DNA of 64,000 nt, taken from positions 7,595,408 through 7,659,407 of the forward strand of contig NC_089825.1 of NCBI RefSeq assembly GCF_035046505.1. Reading direction: 5' to 3'. Shown piece by piece: positions 21,701-31,708 of this stretch; positions within the stretch are counted from its first letter, which is position 1; each line of letters begins with the position of its first letter. A program made the position numbers and the translations under genes. Origin of the DNA: Tiliqua scincoides (taxonomy: Eukaryota > Chordata > Lepidosauria > Squamata > Scincidae). The notes below the pieces were generated by a model. It was not told where the DNA came from, ran no database searches, and saw only the letters and a list, made by a program, of their open reading frames with translations.

Positions 21701-24515
21701 CTTTATCCTCCTCCCTTCCTTCGATTAAGTGCTACCTTAGGTGCAGCTAACTTTCAATTTTGATTTAAATGCCTGACCCTTGGGCACTTACTCACGAGTA
21801 GGACTCTGCTCCTGCTCACGAGTAGCCCTATGTACCTCCCTTAGGTGCTAACTTTCAATTTTGATTTAAGGTTGCTTTAAAGGTAAGATTAAGGTTAGAA
21901 GACAGGGAGTTAGAAAGACAAAGCGTTAGAATGAGTACACTTACCTCCTCCTCCTGCTCCTCCTCCTCCAAAACTCAGAGGTCTCCTTGCCTTCTCCTCG
22001 CCCAGATGCTAAACTCTTGTGCCTTACCTGGCACTTAGTTCCCAGAGGCACTTGGTTCCCAGAGGCCACACGCGTCTGCAGAGAGCCTCACGCGATGGCC
22101 TGCCTAGCTTTATACTCCTGGCTGGCTCCTCCCCCCTCCTTCCTTCCTGATTGAAAGGGGGCTGGCCTTCCCAGGTGAGCTTACAAAAGCTCAGGAAGGC
22201 AAATGGCTGCTGATGGGCGTGACCTACTCTGCAGGCTCCTGAATGGACTGCTTGGATTAGCCTACTGGGGCTCTTAATGGGTTGGGAATTGGCCCTTCCT
22301 AGGTCCTTTCCCTCCTAGTTCTGTTCTCTTAGGCTGGACTGTTTTTGTAACCTCAAGCTAGTTTTTATTTGGGTTTGTTTAATTATGTATTGCTCACTAG
22401 ATCCTGTGTCCCAATTTACTGACCTGTTTAGGTTATGTTCTAACTTAGATTAGGTTTAACCTGGGTTAAGTATAGGTTTAATTTAAACAAGTAGAAAACC
22501 TGCTTTTCACTTTATCCTCCTCCCTTCCTTCGATTAAGTGCTACCTTAGGTGCAGCTAACTTTCAATTTTGATTTAAATGCCTGACCCTTGGGCACTTAC
22601 TCACGAGTAGGACTCTGCTCCTGCTCACGAGTAGCCCTATGTACCTCCCTTAGGTGCTAACTTTCAATTTTGATTTAAGGTTGCTTTAAAGGTAAGATTA
22701 AGGTTAGAAGACAGGGAGTTAGAAAGACAAAGCGTTAGAATGAGTACACTTACCTCCTCCTCCTGCTCCTCCTCCTCCAAAACTCAGAGGTCTCCTTGCC
22801 TTCTCCTCGCCCAGATGCTAAACTCTTGTGCCTTACCTGGCACTTAGTTCCCAGAGGCACTTGGTTCCCAGAGGCCACACGCGTCTGCAGAGAGCCTCAC
22901 GCGATGGCCTGCCTAGCTTTATACTCCTGGCTGGCTCCTCCCCCCTCCTTCCTTCCTGATTGAAAGGGGGCTGGCCTTCCCAGGTGAGCTTACAAAAGCT
23001 CAGGAAGGCAAATGGCTGCTGATGGGCGTGACCTACTCTGCAGGCTCCTGAATGGACTGCTTGGATTAGCCTACTGGGGCTCTTAATGGGTTGGGAATTG
23101 GCCCTTCCTAGGTCCTTTCCCTCCTAGTTCTGTTCTCTTAGGCTGGACTGTTTTTGTAACCTCAAGCTAGTTTTTATTTGGGTTTGTTTAATTATGTATT
23201 GCTCACTAGATCCTGTGTCCCAATTTACTGACCTGTTTAGGTTATGTTCTAACTTAGATTAGGTTTAACCTGGGTTAAGTATAGGTTTAATTTAAACAAG
23301 TAGAAAACCTGCTTTTCACTTTATCCTCCTCCCTTCCTTCGATTAAGTGCTACCTTAGGTGCAGCTAACTTTCAATTTTGATTTAAATGCCTGACCCTTG
23401 GGCACTTACTCACGAGTAGGACTCTGCTCCTGCTCACGAGTAGCCCTATGTACCTCCCTTAGGTGCTAACTTTCAATTTTGATTTAAGGTTGCTTTAAAG
23501 GTAAGATTAAGGTTAGAAGACAGGGAGTTAGAAAGACAAAGCGTTAGAATGAGTACACTTACCTCCTCCTCCTGCTCCTCCTCCTCCAAAACTCAGAGGT
23601 CTCCTTGCCTTCTCCTCGCCCAGATGCTAAACTCTTGTGCCTTACCTGGCACTTAGTTCCCAGAGGCACTTGGTTCCCAGAGGCCACACGCGTCTGCAGA
23701 GAGCCTCACGCGATGGCCTGCCTAGCTTTATACTCCTGGCTGGCTCCTCCCCCCTCCTTCCTTCCTGATTGAAAGGGGGCTGGCCTTCCCAGGTGAGCTT
23801 ACAAAAGCTCAGGAAGGCAAATGGCTGCTGATGGGCGTGACCTACTCTGCAGGCTCCTGAATGGACTGCTTGGATTAGCCTACTGGGGCTCTTAATGGGT
23901 TGGGAATTGGCCCTTCCTAGGTCCTTTCCCTCCTAGTTCTGTTCTCTTAGGCTGGACTGTTTTTGTAACCTCAAGCTAGTTTTTATTTGGGTTTGTTTAA
24001 TTATGTATTGCTCACTAGATCCTGTGTCCCAATTTACTGACCTGTTTAGGTTATGTTCTAACTTAGATTAGGTTTAACCTGGGTTAAGTATAGGTTTAAT
24101 TTAAACAAGTAGAAAACCTGCTTTTCACTTTATCCTCCTCCCTTCCTTCGATTAAGTGCTACCTTAGGTGCAGCTAACTTTCAATTTTGATTTAAATGCC
24201 TGACCCTTGGGCACTTACTCACGAGTAGGACTCTGCTCCTGCTCACGAGTAGCCCTATGTACCTCCCTTAGGTGCTAACTTTCAATTTTGATTTAAGGTT
24301 GCTTTAAAGGTAAGATTAAGGTTAGAAGACAGGGAGTTAGAAAGACAAAGCGTTAGAATGAGTACACTTACCTCCTCCTCCTGCTCCTCCTCCTCTCCTT
24401 CTCCAAAACTCAGAGGTCTCCTTGCCTTCTCCTCGCCCAGATGCTAAACTCTTGTGCCTTACCTGGCACTTAGTTCCCAGAGGCACTTGGTTCCCAGAGG
24501 CCACACGCGTCTGCA

Positions 24516-24778
24516 ATTAATGGGAACCCACCTGAAATTGGCTCACAACCCACTGTACAGCTCTGTACTTTTAACAGGCTACTGTGTAAAATGCTTTTAA
24601 CAATGATAGTAAATGGGACTTACTCCTGGTTAAGCGTGGGCAGGATTGCAGCCTAGGATTGTTAAAAATGTTCCTGCTTGATTATGTCACTTCTGGTCAT
24701 GAGATCACTTCTGGTTGGTCTTGACAGATTCTCATTCTAAAAAAGTGGGTCCTAGTGCTAAACTTCAGAGACTCACTG
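24516..24778 (-). mobile_element. hAT MITE family C, right part, inverted arm
   Basis: After the CR1 the family-C sequence resumes (GGGAACCCACCTGAAATTGG), matching 59812-60173. It then switches at about 24555 into a reverse-complement copy of the left arm, ending at the inverted terminus TCACTG (24778). Either this was a foldback variant of the MITE or a second copy had inserted head-on. An 8-bp TSD for the outer ends is not clear. Confidence 0.65.
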
Positions 24779-26634
24779 TTCTGCAGGATGGAAAAGTATA
24801 AAAAGCTGGGGGTCATAGATTCCACAGGTCCTTATTTTGCTACCTTGCAGTTGGTTTCATTGGCTGCCAGTGCCGTGTGAAGCACACACCCCCTCCAGCC
24901 ACTACCCACATTGTGCCACACTAGTATCCAGGACTGGTAGCCACCTGCTCCCCTTTTTCCTTTCCAACCCTTTCCCCCTTCTCCTCTGAGCATCTAAAAG
25001 CTGATAAGCAAAGTCAGTCATGCCCATAAAGCTGGAAAGCACTAATGATGGTGAAAGAGCAGACAGTTGCCAGCCCAGTCCCTGCTGAGGTTGGGCAGTG
25101 ATGTGATTGGAGGTGAAAGCATTGCCTGTGTCTAGAATTGCTGCGGCTGAGTAGGCTGAAAGATACTGTGTGCATTAAAGAAACATTCTATGTCTCTTTA
25201 AAACAGCACACTCAATCCTTGGCATCTCTGCATAGGGCTGGGAAAGACCTCCAGAAAGCTGCTTCATTGACCTTATTGAGCGAGATGGGCCAACAGGGCC
25301 TGACTGAGTAGATATCTTACGGAGGAAACAAACCCACAATGGGGCATGCTATACACTGTAGGTCATGTCTAGTCTGACCCTTACATAAACTTCCAAATGT
25401 GCAGTTTACTAGGCACTGTTCCTACTTTCTGGTCTCTGACAAATCACTTGACACGTTTTGTTCCTTTTGATGCCCTACCAACAACTGCTATGTGAGTTTG
25501 TCAGTGCTTGTGTTCCCTATAGATAAGATGTTCACACCCCCAATACTGGAAGGTCAACTGGAAGGTCAACAGGGTCAACTGGAAGCTACTCTTGTAACCA
25601 CACATATTCTGAAGTATGCTCACAACTCTGTTCCCATGAGTGCAGGCTCTGGGCAGAGCATGACAATGAATTATAGCAAGAACTCAAGAGAAAGGGTTCT
25701 GCTAAACAAGTTTCCTCTTTAGTTAAAATAGAAATAGCATACTTGTTACACAGAATGGGAACCACAGCCCTGCATAGAGGATTTCAAGGACCTCCTCCCT
25801 TGAAATGGTTAAGCCATTTCCTCCCAACTTTGCATATACGCAACAGGGACCAAATATGCACACCAGTGGCCTGGGTAAAAAATGGGTTAAATTTATTTAG
25901 CTACTGCCTTTTAGGCTGAAGCCTCCCAAATTTCATTTTGTTTCATTACATACAATGAAAAATGACAACAAAACAGTATTTTCCTCCTTATGAGCCACAG
26001 ATATCAGAGTGGCCCCTGGCTGCCACCTCTTCTTCTTCCTCCCTCTCAGATCTAAGTAGCAGCAAAGACTGGGCGAAGAGATGGCAACAGTCCTCATCCC
26101 AGCCCAGATGTTTTGATGGCTGCTGGCTTTTGAAGCAGGCTTGATGTAAATAGCAGCCAGGACAACAGCATGAGGAGCATTGTTAAAGAGCATTGTCTCA
26201 AAGTATATGCACAGCAGCCCTATACTGCTTGGGTCGGGGAGGGGTTCTTTCCTGGTTCCTAAGAGCCAGGTGAGGAGGAATGAGCAGTCTCATTCCAACC
26301 AAGGCCCTCCATTGAGGGTTAACAATATTATTTTAAAGCCCTTTCCCTGCCTAATCCTATAGACAGTGAGCACATGCGTTCCACCAGCACTAGCTGCTAA
26401 AAAAAGTGTGATGAGTAACATACTACTGGGATGCCAGTGGGAGAGCCAGCACCTTCCCACGTGTATTGTCAGCTCAGCTGCCACCTGCTGGGTAAATCAG
26501 CAGGAGGGGGGGTAGAGGCCATAACAGGGGGGCAGTGGGAGGGGTTGGATCCAGCAGTGATGCCCTGCTCTCTGTCCCCTTTCTCTCCTTGGACTTGCAC
26601 TAGCTAAATTGCTAACACAGATCTGGGGAAACCC
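24779..26634. other. Non-coding, nothing recognised
   Basis: No gene is supported. Small local duplications (GAAGGTCAACTG at about 25548-25585) and short MITE-like fragments occur. Open frames are short and occur on both strands. Confidence 0.4.
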
Positions 26635-27116
26635 TGTTGCAGTACGCAGCCGACACCGCAGCTCCAGAGACCCAAGGTCAGGCAAGTACTCCCGGAAAAT
26701 AACGAGGCACATGGCAGTGCTCCACCACCAGACGTTCCTTTACTTGAAGTATGTACAACATATTTACAGTTCAAAGGCAGTTTTGCAAGCAAACAGCACA
26801 GATAGCTCTCTTTCTCGATACTCCAATCACCAACCTCACTGATAACTTCCCGCTGACACTCCACTTATCATCTCCCACACAGCAGCTTACACAGGCTGCA
26901 ATATGTACTGGCACTGGCCAATGAGGGGCGGGCTACAATCTGGTAATCCTATGACTCACCATCTGGTGACATGTCTGGTGATATGGTAATGCATCAGCCA
27001 CTCCCATGATGCAACAGTGCTTTTACATTGTATGTATGCAGGCCAAGTCATCAGGGCCTTGCCTTGTTCTATCCAGCCTGTAAATTCTCTGCAGGCCTGG
27101 GGCATATAGCATAACA
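26635..27116 (-). mobile_element. Solo LTR of an LTR retroelement (fossil)
   Basis: This 482-bp sequence reads TG...CA on the minus strand (TGTTATGCTATATGCC ... TGCGTACTGCAACA). It is flanked by a perfect 5-bp repeat AACCC at 26630-26634 and 27117-27121. No internal coding region is attached, so it is a solo LTR left by recombination between two LTRs. The clean target duplication suggests a moderate age. Family not determined (ERV or gypsy type). Confidence 0.75.
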
Positions 27117-28033
27117 AACCCATTGTGGAGCAGCAGGCTTGCAGAGATGTAAGGGGATTTAAATCCCCTTTTGCTTCTGTAGTCTCCTGCTCTCCCCTCT
27201 CCCCCACTGGATACAGCACAACCATTTTTGGCACCGCAGCAGGGGGGACGGGGTGGAGGACGATTTGATCAGCTCTTCCTCATTAGTAAGCAATATCCAC
27301 CTCATGAGTCAGCAATATTCCAAAACTCTTTCTGAAGTTTCTGGGACCGAAGTTGATGTTTGCATCCTTTCCTTTGACCTGAGATCAGGTGTATTATTGA
27401 CCTCTTTGATCCTCATATATTTCATCCACTATCTTGAAACAGGAATATCTTCAATAGCTAACCACCCTTCTTCCTGACTTCCATTGTTTAATCCTTTTTA
27501 ATCCAGGAAGTTACAGTAGGATACAAGGAATAAATAAACCCGTTTTCTTAGAAAATAACCTTAGGATTTCTTTTTCTCTCAGGCAAAATAGCTTAACATG
27601 AAATGATCAATCAAAAGCTGTAGCTGAGGCAAATTAATTTCTTCACAGTCAAAGCCATTTCTTCCTCCATGTCTGTGACAAGTTGGTCAAGTTGTCATTC
27701 TTCAGAGTTCACCTCCCTCCTCAAGGAAATCTTGGAGTGGGTGGGTGCATTTTGTCTCTAGAGTACATTTATTCTAATGCATGTGGATAAGCAACTAAGG
27801 AACCCCACACTGTGCAACTTTCCATTTCACACCCTGCAGCTGCTGAAGTCTGTTAGGAATTGTTGATAACATATTGCAGGAGAATTATCTTTTTCCAGTA
27901 CATCTTGAACCAAAAGAACCATCACTCTCCTGGCTTTTAAATCTGTGTGAGACAGGCTATTACAGAGCAAATGGAGACAGCACATGTGAGGGAATGATGA
28001 GGGTTCAATACAGTGTAAGAATGAAAATCCTAG
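27117..28033. other. Non-coding with an unclassified repeat at its end
   Basis: No gene is seen. About 27880-28025 is related to 34455-34605 (shared CTTGAACCAAAAGA, then CAGGCTA, then CAGTGTAAGA), so it is a copy of an unnamed interspersed repeat in the same orientation. The rest is unassigned. Confidence 0.45.
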
Positions 28034-28256
28034 CAGTGGCGTAGCTAGAGAGGGTGCAAAGCACTAAGTTTCGCAGGGAGCCTCATTACAGTGTGCAAGT
28101 GGTATCTCCCCCTCCCCTTCGGAGCCATTCCGGGTGGTGGGAGCAAAACAGAGGTGAATGCCTGTCTCCGAAAGGTTGGGGGAGGGGCCGCTTGCATGCC
28201 ACGGTGAGGTTCTCTGCAAAACTTAGTGCTTTGCACCTCCTCTAGCTACACCACTG
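28034..28256. mobile_element. hAT MITE, family B, 223 bp
   Basis: The ends are CAGTGGCGTAGCTAGAG and CTCTAGCTACACCACTG. The TSDs AATCCTAG (28026-28033) and AATCCTGG (28257-28264) match at 7 of 8 bases. The arms are palindromic, and the two opposing 63-residue open frames are translations of those arms. Confidence 0.85.
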
Positions 28257-28264
28257 AATCCTGG

Positions 28265-29154
28265 ACTGGAGAAGCTGGGGCTCACGACATAATCCTTGGT
28301 ATGTTACTATAAGCGTGTCGCTATTTTCATCAGTGAAATTTGGGGGGTGTGAGTTTAGAATACTCAAGCCTGGAATATATCCATCCCTTGGCTTCTAAAC
28401 TATTCTATTATTCTTATCAGAGAAACGTGCCTTGTTCATCTTTGTCCCAAAGTGGAGCTTTTAGGATTGTTGCTTTGGTACTTCACACGACCAGAAACAC
28501 CCTGAAAATGTCAGCTTGATAAAAAATTGTACCTTTTTCTGATTGGTTTGAGGTACAACCTCCAGCCGGGAAACTGTGTCCCAAACACAGTTAGCCTCTT
28601 GTGGAGGTGTGTGTATTATCACTGCAGGCCTCTCCAGTGTAGGATCAGCAAATCAGTGCTGTGAGAGTGTGCATCTAAGCTCTGGCAAAAAGGGCTCTGC
28701 AGACCTGCTCTGAGAATAGACCTTGACATTCATGGGCCTAATCTGAAAAAGAAGAGTACACAGAGCTGTGTCCTAGATAACCTGTGACAAGAGGATGCTT
28801 CCTATTGACAAAACTCCTTTACCTTTTCTGAGGAAATTGCTGCTGTGATTCACCCAAAGAAAGATTGCAGGAGAGGAGGCACAGTGCCCCCTATGGGCCA
28901 GCTGGCATTGTTACTTGGTGTTTTCTTTTACTGCAGCTGGTGCAAGTGGTGTAGCTGGAGCTCTGCTTTTGTGTTTGTATATGTATGCAGATGTACCCTG
29001 CACACTAGAACTTCCCAGAGCCAGTTCCCGAAACATCTGCACTTCTTAACATAATCAAACTCTATTTCTTTTTTTAAATTCCCAAATCACTTTTAAGTTA
29101 ACAGTGTAGAATGTCTATATTCACATCATGATTCTTTTTTAAAGATTATATTTC
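28265..29154. other. Non-coding, nothing recognised
   Basis: No gene, RNA gene or clear repeat is assigned. Confidence 0.4.
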
Positions 29155-29626
29155 ATGTTGGCATCCTTCAGTCTCAGAAGACTATGGTATCGCGCTCTGA
29201 ATAGTGGTTCTGGAACAGTGTCCTCTCCAGTGCGCGAAGCCTGGGTAAAGTAGATATGGAGGATAGACTGTTTCCCATGCAGCAAATCCCCCCTCTCCAC
29301 ATCGCTGAAGTGGTCCAATGGAAAGGCAGAAGCCAATACGGTTGGTTGCAGCGGCGTCGCAGGAGTTGCCAGAACGTGACTGTGTTCAGCCATGAACTGC
29401 CTCAGGGACTCTGGCTCCGGATTTTGCCTCGAGGTTGACTCCTGAAGCCTTTTCCATAACTGGATGTAGCCACAAGGCAGTAGAGGTTTGGGATCAGAGT
29501 TTTCCTTCTCTCAGATGAACTGCCTTCCCAGGCTAATGAGTCCCATCTACCCGGTGGCTGTTTAGCCGCCTTTTACAACAAGTACAGCCAAACTGAGGGC
29601 CTATTCTTATCCCCCAGGCCCCAGGG
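29155..29626 (-). mobile_element. Element sharing the LINE-A 3' tail, unassigned
   Basis: On the minus strand the last ~70 bp (ACTGTTCCAGAACCAC ... GACTGAAGGATGCCAAC) are the LINE-A 3' tail, but the ~400 bp upstream are not LINE-A as seen in the other copies. That upstream part has a mostly open frame (29393-29139) without a recognised domain. It may be a sister LINE family or a non-autonomous element that uses the same tail. It sits head-to-head with the 5S SINE at 29627. Confidence 0.45.
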
Positions 29627-29779
29627 GAGCAGCAACTGTTATCCTGCACATGCCTGATCTTATCTGATCTTGGAAGCTAAGCAGAGTCAGGCCTGGTTAG
29701 TACTTAGATGGGAGACCACCTGGGTATACCGGGTGCTGTAGGCTTATACCATAGTCTTTCGAGACTGAAGGTTGCCAAC
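29627..29779 (+). mobile_element. 5S-rRNA-derived SINE with LINE-A tail
   Basis: After a short head (CAGCAACTGTTA) the body follows vertebrate 5S rRNA, including the internal Pol III promoter: the A-box region GAAGCTAAGCAGAGTC and the C-box region AGATGGGAGACCACCTGG, ending GGGTGCTGTAGGCTT. It then joins ATACCATAGTCTTTCGAGAC plus TGAAGGTTGCCAAC, the same 34 nt that end LINE-A. It is too diverged at the 5' end, and its tail is wrong, to be a 5S gene. The closest precedent is 5S-type SINE3 and the 5S-Sauria SINEs, but those use other LINE tails. Confidence 0.85.
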
Positions 29780-30770
29780 CAAAGATTACATTTGGTACTC
29801 ATAAAATGGGGGTGGGAGCATTGCTGTACTCTCCTTGAAATCCAGGAGATTTCAATACTTCCAATACTAAACACTCTGTCAGTGTATTAGCTGAAAAATA
29901 TTTTAAAAGGTATTTGCAGATGCTACTTGGAAAGAAAAAAAATGCAGTCTTAGTAATTTGGAGAGTAAGGATTGCAGGGCAGATGGGAGGGAGCTTTTGA
30001 AGGTTTTGTGTTTGTTTCTTCCCATTTCAAGGTGATGCTATCCTAGATATGAATACTCAGAAGAAAGTCCCACTGTTTTCAATGAGGCTTACTCCCAGGA
30101 AAGTGTTATACAATTGCAGCCTTATTCTCTTAAATGTCTCTGTCCATCCTTCGTTGCTGGCCGCTTATGGCCAGAATGTCCTCACAAACCACCTACATAG
30201 TGCCCCATGATGCCATTGTGTCTAAAGAAAGAAAACTCTAGATCAGTTGTGTATTGTTGGCCTCCTTTTTATTGAGATGGTCAACTTGTGTTGGAACTGT
30301 GCTTTCAACAGCTCAGCTGCACCATATCTCTGCCTATTAGGACTACCCACCAAGTTAGTGAAATGGAACCACCATGAATCTACCATGTATGGAACCATGT
30401 ACTGTACCCCAGGTGCTGGGTATGAACAACAGGAGAAGATTATCACAACAGACTTGCATGTGCTCATGAGCATCTTGTTGTCGGAAGGAAAATGGTCTGA
30501 TCCAAGGAAGCGGTTATTATGTTCTTCATACATATATCTGTTTATTTCAATGTATTTATGAAAGAAATCAGTAAAGCTGGTACAGCCAACTTCAGGAAGA
30601 CCAAGATCAAACATAGCTTCCTAACTGTCCCTGGCTCACATCACATACCATTTTTCCTTGTCATGCACAATGCATTTATGTTCGTTCCTCAATGTGTGAA
30701 TCTGTCCATAAAACTTGCTCAGATGGGAGACTGCATGAGCTTCTTAGGCTGCTCTTTGGAGGAAGTATGG
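29780..30770. other. Non-coding; short MITE at 30045-30125
   Basis: No gene is seen. One AGTAAG/ACTTACT-family MITE fragment lies at about 30045-30125. The 123- and 104-residue open frames around 30245-30614 overlap on opposite strands and show no family resemblance. Confidence 0.4.
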
Positions 30771-31001
30771 TACAGTGGGCCCTGCTTATCTGAAGGCTTG
30801 GCATCCATGAATTTGAGCATCTGCGGATACGGAGTCTGTGGCTGGAGAGTCTCAGAGGACCTCCTGATCATGACCGGAACTTGCCAGCATGAACCAGAAG
30901 TGACAATTGTATCCAGGAGGCCTTCTGAGGAGGCCAGGAAGTTGCACATGACATCCAGAGGGCTGGGCCCAGCCTTTAGGTAAGTTATTGTTGCACTGAG
31001 C

Positions 31002-31465
31002 CAGGGGTGCCCAAACCCCGGCCCTGGGGCCACTTGCGGCCCTTGAGGCCTCTCAATGTGGCCCTCAGGGAGCCCCCAGTCTCCAATGAGCCTCCGGCCC
31101 TCTGGATATTTGTTGGAGCCCACACTGGCCCAACACAACTGCTCTCAGTTTGAGGGCGACTGTTTGACTTCTTGCGTGAGCTGTGGGATGAGGGCTCCCT
31201 CCACTGCTTGTTGTTTTATGTCCATGATGCAGTAGCAGCAGCAAAGGAAAGGCCAGCCTTGCTTTGTGCAAGGCCTTGTATAGGCCTTGAGCTATTGCAA
31301 GACCTTCATTCAGTCATATAAGTTCATCTTTAATATATTCATTTATGTAAACTTATGTATATTTATTCAAATTTTAAATGCAAATCAATTCTTTCCCCCC
31401 CCGGCCCCCAACACAGTGTCAGAGAGACGATGTGGCCCTCCTGCCAAAAACTTTGGACACCCCTG
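31002..31465 (-). mobile_element. hAT MITE, family A
   Basis: The ends are CAGGGGTGCCCAAAC and TTTGGACACCCCTG, with a perfect TSD CACTGAGC at 30994-31001 and 31466-31473. It is in reverse orientation relative to 10257-10697, with the same GCCTATACAAGGCC-type internal palindrome. Confidence 0.85.
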
Positions 31466-31479
31466 CACTGAGCCAATGG

Positions 31480-31625
31480 TTGGCAACCTTCAGACTCGAA
31501 AGACTATGGTATAAGCCTACAGCACCCAGTATTCCCAGGCGGTCTCCCATCCAAGTACTAACCAGGCCTGACCCTGCTTAGCTTCCAAGATCAGACGAGA
31601 TTGGGCATGTGCAGGGTAACAGTTG
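31480..31625 (-). mobile_element. 5S-rRNA-derived SINE with LINE-A tail
   Basis: The plus strand starts with the reverse of the LINE-A tail (GGTTGGCAACCTTCAGAC) and continues through the complement of the 5S body (GGTCTCCCATCCAAGTACTA, then CCTGCTTAGCTTCCAAGATC) to the head GTAACAGTTGCTG. It is the same family as 29627-29779 and 38022-38169, and is inserted into the Tigger-like MITE. Confidence 0.85.
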
Positions 31626-31708
31626 CTGCATCAAGCCCCCTTGGATTTAATTATCCATGGATTTCGGTAACTGTGGGGGTCCTGAAATGGATCTGAGGGC
31701 TCAATGTA

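Larger units (their letters stand above)
13704..24515 (-). mobile_element. Full-length CR1 LINE with a tandem-monomer 5' region
   Basis: In transcription order (right to left) it holds a 6.56-kb array of ~809-bp monomers (24515-17952), a unique leader (17951-17819), ORF1 (17818-16913), a 131-bp spacer, ORF2 (16781-13899 with one in-frame stop), a short 3' UTR and a 3' tail of repeated GTTCTTAT octamers, typical of CR1. Direct repeats TGCAATTAA at 13695-13703 and 24512-24520 flank the whole unit, overlapping its ends by up to 4 bp. The interrupted hAT MITE resumes on both sides. Array and LINE therefore look like one insertion of about 10.8 kb, against 4-5 kb for an ordinary full-length CR1. 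Other CR1 copies here are 5'-truncated. Confidence 0.92.
17952..24515 (-). repeat. Tandem array of ~809-bp CR1 promoter monomers
   Basis: Units start (plus-strand coordinates) at 17952, 18761, 19570, 20379, 21188, 21997, 22806 and 23615, with a last partial unit at 24432-24515. Seven units are 809 bp. The outermost full unit is 817 bp because of an 8-bp insertion (TCTCCTTC type) in its CTCCTC tract. By eye I found no other difference among the units. Each holds a sense-strand TATAAAG, two strong splice-donor-like sites, an internal direct repeat (TAACTTTCAATTTTGATTTAA twice, about 100 bp apart) and a repeated CCTCTGGGAAC. The array has no protein-like open frame. It lies directly upstream of ORF1 and inside the CR1 target duplication, so I infer a promoter/5' UTR role like that of mouse L1 monomers. 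Confidence 0.9.
30771..31708. mobile_element. Tigger-like MITE, split by a hAT and a 5S SINE
   Basis: The left end is TACAGTGGGCCCTGC and the right end is the approximate inverted GGGCTCAATGTA. The terminal sequence resembles that of 60320-60439 (TACAGTGGGTCCTCATTATC on the minus strand). Inside it are hAT family A (31002-31465) and, beside that, a 5S SINE in reverse. No transposase is seen. The assignment rests on the TACAGTGG terminus and TA ends. Confidence 0.55.

Noticed and set aside
17952-24515. The array as an independent satellite or a CRISPR-like array
   Set aside because: Units are contiguous with no spacers, sit inside the CR1 target duplication, start right at the CR1 leader, and carry a sense-strand TATA; a LINE 5' region explains all of this.
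13406-24778. A clear 8-bp TSD for the interrupted family-C element
   Set aside because: CTGTAGGT on the left and TTCTGCAG on the right do not match well enough; left open as a foldback or double insertion.
30243-30983. Opposing open frames of 104-154 residues as a host exon
   Set aside because: There is no splice-site pair, no family resemblance and overlap on both strands, so they are chance frames.
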